Part shown: piece by piece, positions 32,797 through 34,113 of the stretch
Layout: each line of letters opens with the position of its first letter
Numbering within the stretch: position 1 is the stretch's first letter
Source of the DNA: Paenimyroides viscosum
GTDB lineage: Bacteria > Bacteroidota > Bacteroidia > Flavobacteriales > Flavobacteriaceae
Assembly: GCF_003858535.1 (NCBI RefSeq)
Contig: NZ_RQTJ01000026.1
Span: 4,244-38,356, forward strand
Reading direction: 5' to 3'
DNA: 34,113 nucleotides
Made by a program: the position numbers and the translations under genes
The notes under the pieces: model-generated
The model's database searches: none
Seen by the model: only the letters and a program-made list of their open reading frames with translations
What the model was told of the DNA's origin: nothing

Positions 32797-32998
32797 ATGA
32801 TCAAACCAAGAGCAGTCCTGTGCAGTATTTTTGTGTTACTAACAACTATATTCTGTATATTTTCATGCGAAATAAAAAATGAAAAAGGAAGCACAAAGGT
32901 ATTATAGAATTGAACAAATCAAAGCCCGGAACTTATCAAGGGACTGTAATTGAAATTTCTGCTCACCAAAGGTTGGTCTACCTGCAAACAGTAGCTGG
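32797..32998 (+). pseudogene. Small lipoprotein gene, probably frameshifted
   Basis: The ATG at 32797 gives a 36-residue peptide with a lipoprotein signal (LLTTIFCIFSCEIKNEKG; Cys at residue 24) ending at TAG 32905-32907. A different frame from about 32883 continues IIELNKSKPGTYQGTVIEIS, then AHQRLVYLQTVAGEVVSLL, which resembles a small beta-barrel (OB-like) domain, up to a terminator. Restoring one base before 32901 would join the two. Either it is a true 36-residue lipoprotein, or a frameshifted or misread gene of about 70 residues. The family is not recognised. Confidence 0.4.
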
Positions 32999-33034
32999 AG
33001 AGGTTGTTAGTTTGTTACCGCAACCTCTTTTTTA
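32999..33034 (+). terminator. Rho-independent terminator
   Basis: AGAGGTTG (32999-33006) and CAACCTCT (33021-33028) form a perfect 8-bp stem with a 14-base loop, followed by six Ts. It follows the small lipoprotein region and precedes the DUF3050 gene by about 190 bases. Confidence 0.7.
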
Positions 33035-33201
33035 TTTCTATCACTTGTTAAGTTTTAGCTTACAAATTAAATTCTTATTGAAATGAGCATTTATAAATAC
33101 GTAATGAACTGAAAAAAAAAATAGGAATATGAAGTAATTAACCCATGAAAAATATACACTTATGCACAAGAAAAAAACAATAATTTAAAATTTCTAAACA
33201 T

Positions 33202-33209
33202 TATATTTG
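33202..33209 (+). promoter_or_regulatory. Promoter -7 element of the DUF3050 gene (TATATTTG)
   Basis: An exact TAnnTTTG match 13 bases before the ATG at 33223, which would give a very short or leaderless-type 5' UTR. Confidence 0.5.
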
Positions 33210-33222
33210 TCAAAAATTAAAT

Positions 33223-33993
33223 ATGACATCAATAAACGAAATAAACAGTTACATACAGCCAAAAAAGGATCAGCTAATTAATCATTCTTTATACAAAAAG
33301 ATTACAACGATTGCAGACTTGCAACAATTCCTTCAAGTTCATGTTTATGCCGTTTGGGATTTTATGTCTCTTTTAAAAGCTTTACAATCTAAACTTACCT
33401 GTACCACAAATCCATGGTTTGCGTCTCCAAACCCCGAAGTGCGTTACCTGATCAATGAAATTGTGTTGGCAGAAGAATCAGATCTTACATTAGACGGAAA
33501 AAGGTTAAGTCATTTTGAAATGTATCTGCAAGCCATGCATAAAAGCAATACCAGTACAGAAAATATTGAGGCCTTTTTAAACTCAGTGCAGACTACAGAT
33601 ATATTCAGCGCTATAAAATCGAGCACACTTCATAACAACATAAAGGATTTTCTAACGTTTACTTTTGAAGTTATTGAAGCAGGCAAACCGCATGAAATAG
33701 CTTCGGCATTTACGTTCGGGCGCGAGGATCTTATACCGAATATGTTTACCGAAATGCTTAAGGAATTTAAATTACGATTTGAAGATACCGACCTAACCGA
33801 TTTGGTATACTATTTTGAACGTCATATTGAATTGGATGCGGGCGAACATGGACCTATGGCTTTTGAAATGATTTCTTACCTGTGTGCAAACGACACTAAA
33901 AAATGGAAAGAAACAGCAGAAATAGCTGTTAAATCGCTTGAGAAAAGAATTAAACTATGGGATGCAATTGAAGAGTTAATTGAGGAGAACTGA
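33223..33993 (+). CDS. DUF3050 family protein, haem-oxygenase-like fold
   Basis: A 256-residue soluble helical protein with no signal peptide. It matches DUF3050: VHVYAVWDFMSLLK near residue 40, NPEVRYLINEIVLAEESD near 70-85, HFEMYLQAM near 97, GKPHEIASAFTFGRED around 155-170 and YYFERHIELDAGEHGPMAFEM near 210-230. DUF3050 falls in the haem-oxygenase-like superfamily. The spaced His, Glu and Asp residues (H40, E82/E83, H97, H213, D217, H221, approximate) look like a dimetal site of HDO-type oxidases, which is inference. The gene has its own promoter and seems monocistronic. Confidence 0.85.
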   Translation: MTSINEINSYIQPKKDQLINHSLYKKITTIADLQQFLQVHVYAVWDFMSLLKALQSKLTCTTNPWFASPNPEVRYLINEIVLAEESDLTLDGKRLSHFEMYLQAMHKSNTSTENIEAFLNSVQTTDIFSAIKSSTLHNNIKDFLTFTFEVIEAGKPHEIASAFTFGREDLIPNMFTEMLKEFKLRFEDTDLTDLVYYFERHIELDAGEHGPMAFEMISYLCANDTKKWKETAEIAVKSLEKRIKLWDAIEELIEEN

Positions 33994-34083
33994 ATAAGTA
34001 ATAACCAGTAGTGCATTATAAAAAAGGTTGGCCAAATTACTAAAAATTAGCATATTGTATTGACTGACAATGAAATACATTTT

Positions 34084-34113
34084 ATGAGCAACCTAGAAGC
34101 AAGTTACAAATTA
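34084..34113 (+). CDS. Possible start of a further gene, cut by the window edge
   Basis: An ATG at 34084 opens MSNLEASYKL to the last base. Only ten codons are visible, so coding status and family cannot be judged. Confidence 0.25.
   Translation, partial: MSNLEASYKL

Overview
The window reads as AT-rich Bacteroidota DNA (Flavobacteriia or Sphingobacteriia type). Support comes from TAnnTTTG-type promoter elements, signal peptides ending in -AQ, few Shine-Dalgarno sequences, CTnDOT-like conjugation gene remnants (TraJ, TraG-type coupling protein, RteC), and families such as DUF3347, Haem_bd and long CusA variants. No rRNA, tRNA or CRISPR array was seen.

Positions 1-17286 are a copper/silver resistance island embedded in debris of an integrative conjugative element. 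The left edge is a truncated IS91-family transposase (minus strand) abutting a 5'-truncated traJ that appears fused in frame to the C-terminus of a T4SS coupling protein. A same-strand gene train follows (1824-17106): a Cys-rich exported protein, an HMA-DUF3347 periplasmic protein, a metal-binding lipoprotein, a DUF3347 lipoprotein, CusA (RND pump), CusC (TolC-like), CusB (adaptor with an N-terminal metal-binding module and a C-terminal HMA domain), a haem-binding-domain protein, a CopB-type P1B-3 ATPase (CPH motif), an ATP-cone/PD-(D/E)xK-like protein, and a multicopper oxidase with a C-terminal barrel-like extension. Together these would bind periplasmic copper, oxidise Cu(I), and export it across both membranes. 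No dedicated copper regulator lies in the window. A 34-codon rteC 5' fragment ends abruptly at 17286.

Positions 17287-28995 are accessory chromosome: a DUF3024 gene overlapping a HAD-hydrolase fragment, small secreted proteins (one with a one-base frameshift), a complete IS66-type insertion sequence (20006-22320) without an obvious target duplication, a two-gene operon of unrecognised exported proteins, a 5'-truncated gene, and a Fic AMP-transferase with an N-terminal HTH and a striking inverted-repeat operator. Intergenic stretches carry diverged copies of at least two dispersed non-coding repeats.

Positions 28996-34113 look like stable chromosome: nhaA and an AGCS-type sodium:alanine symporter (minus strand), divergent from tatC, then a small possibly frameshifted lipoprotein, a DUF3050 protein, and the possible first codons of another gene.
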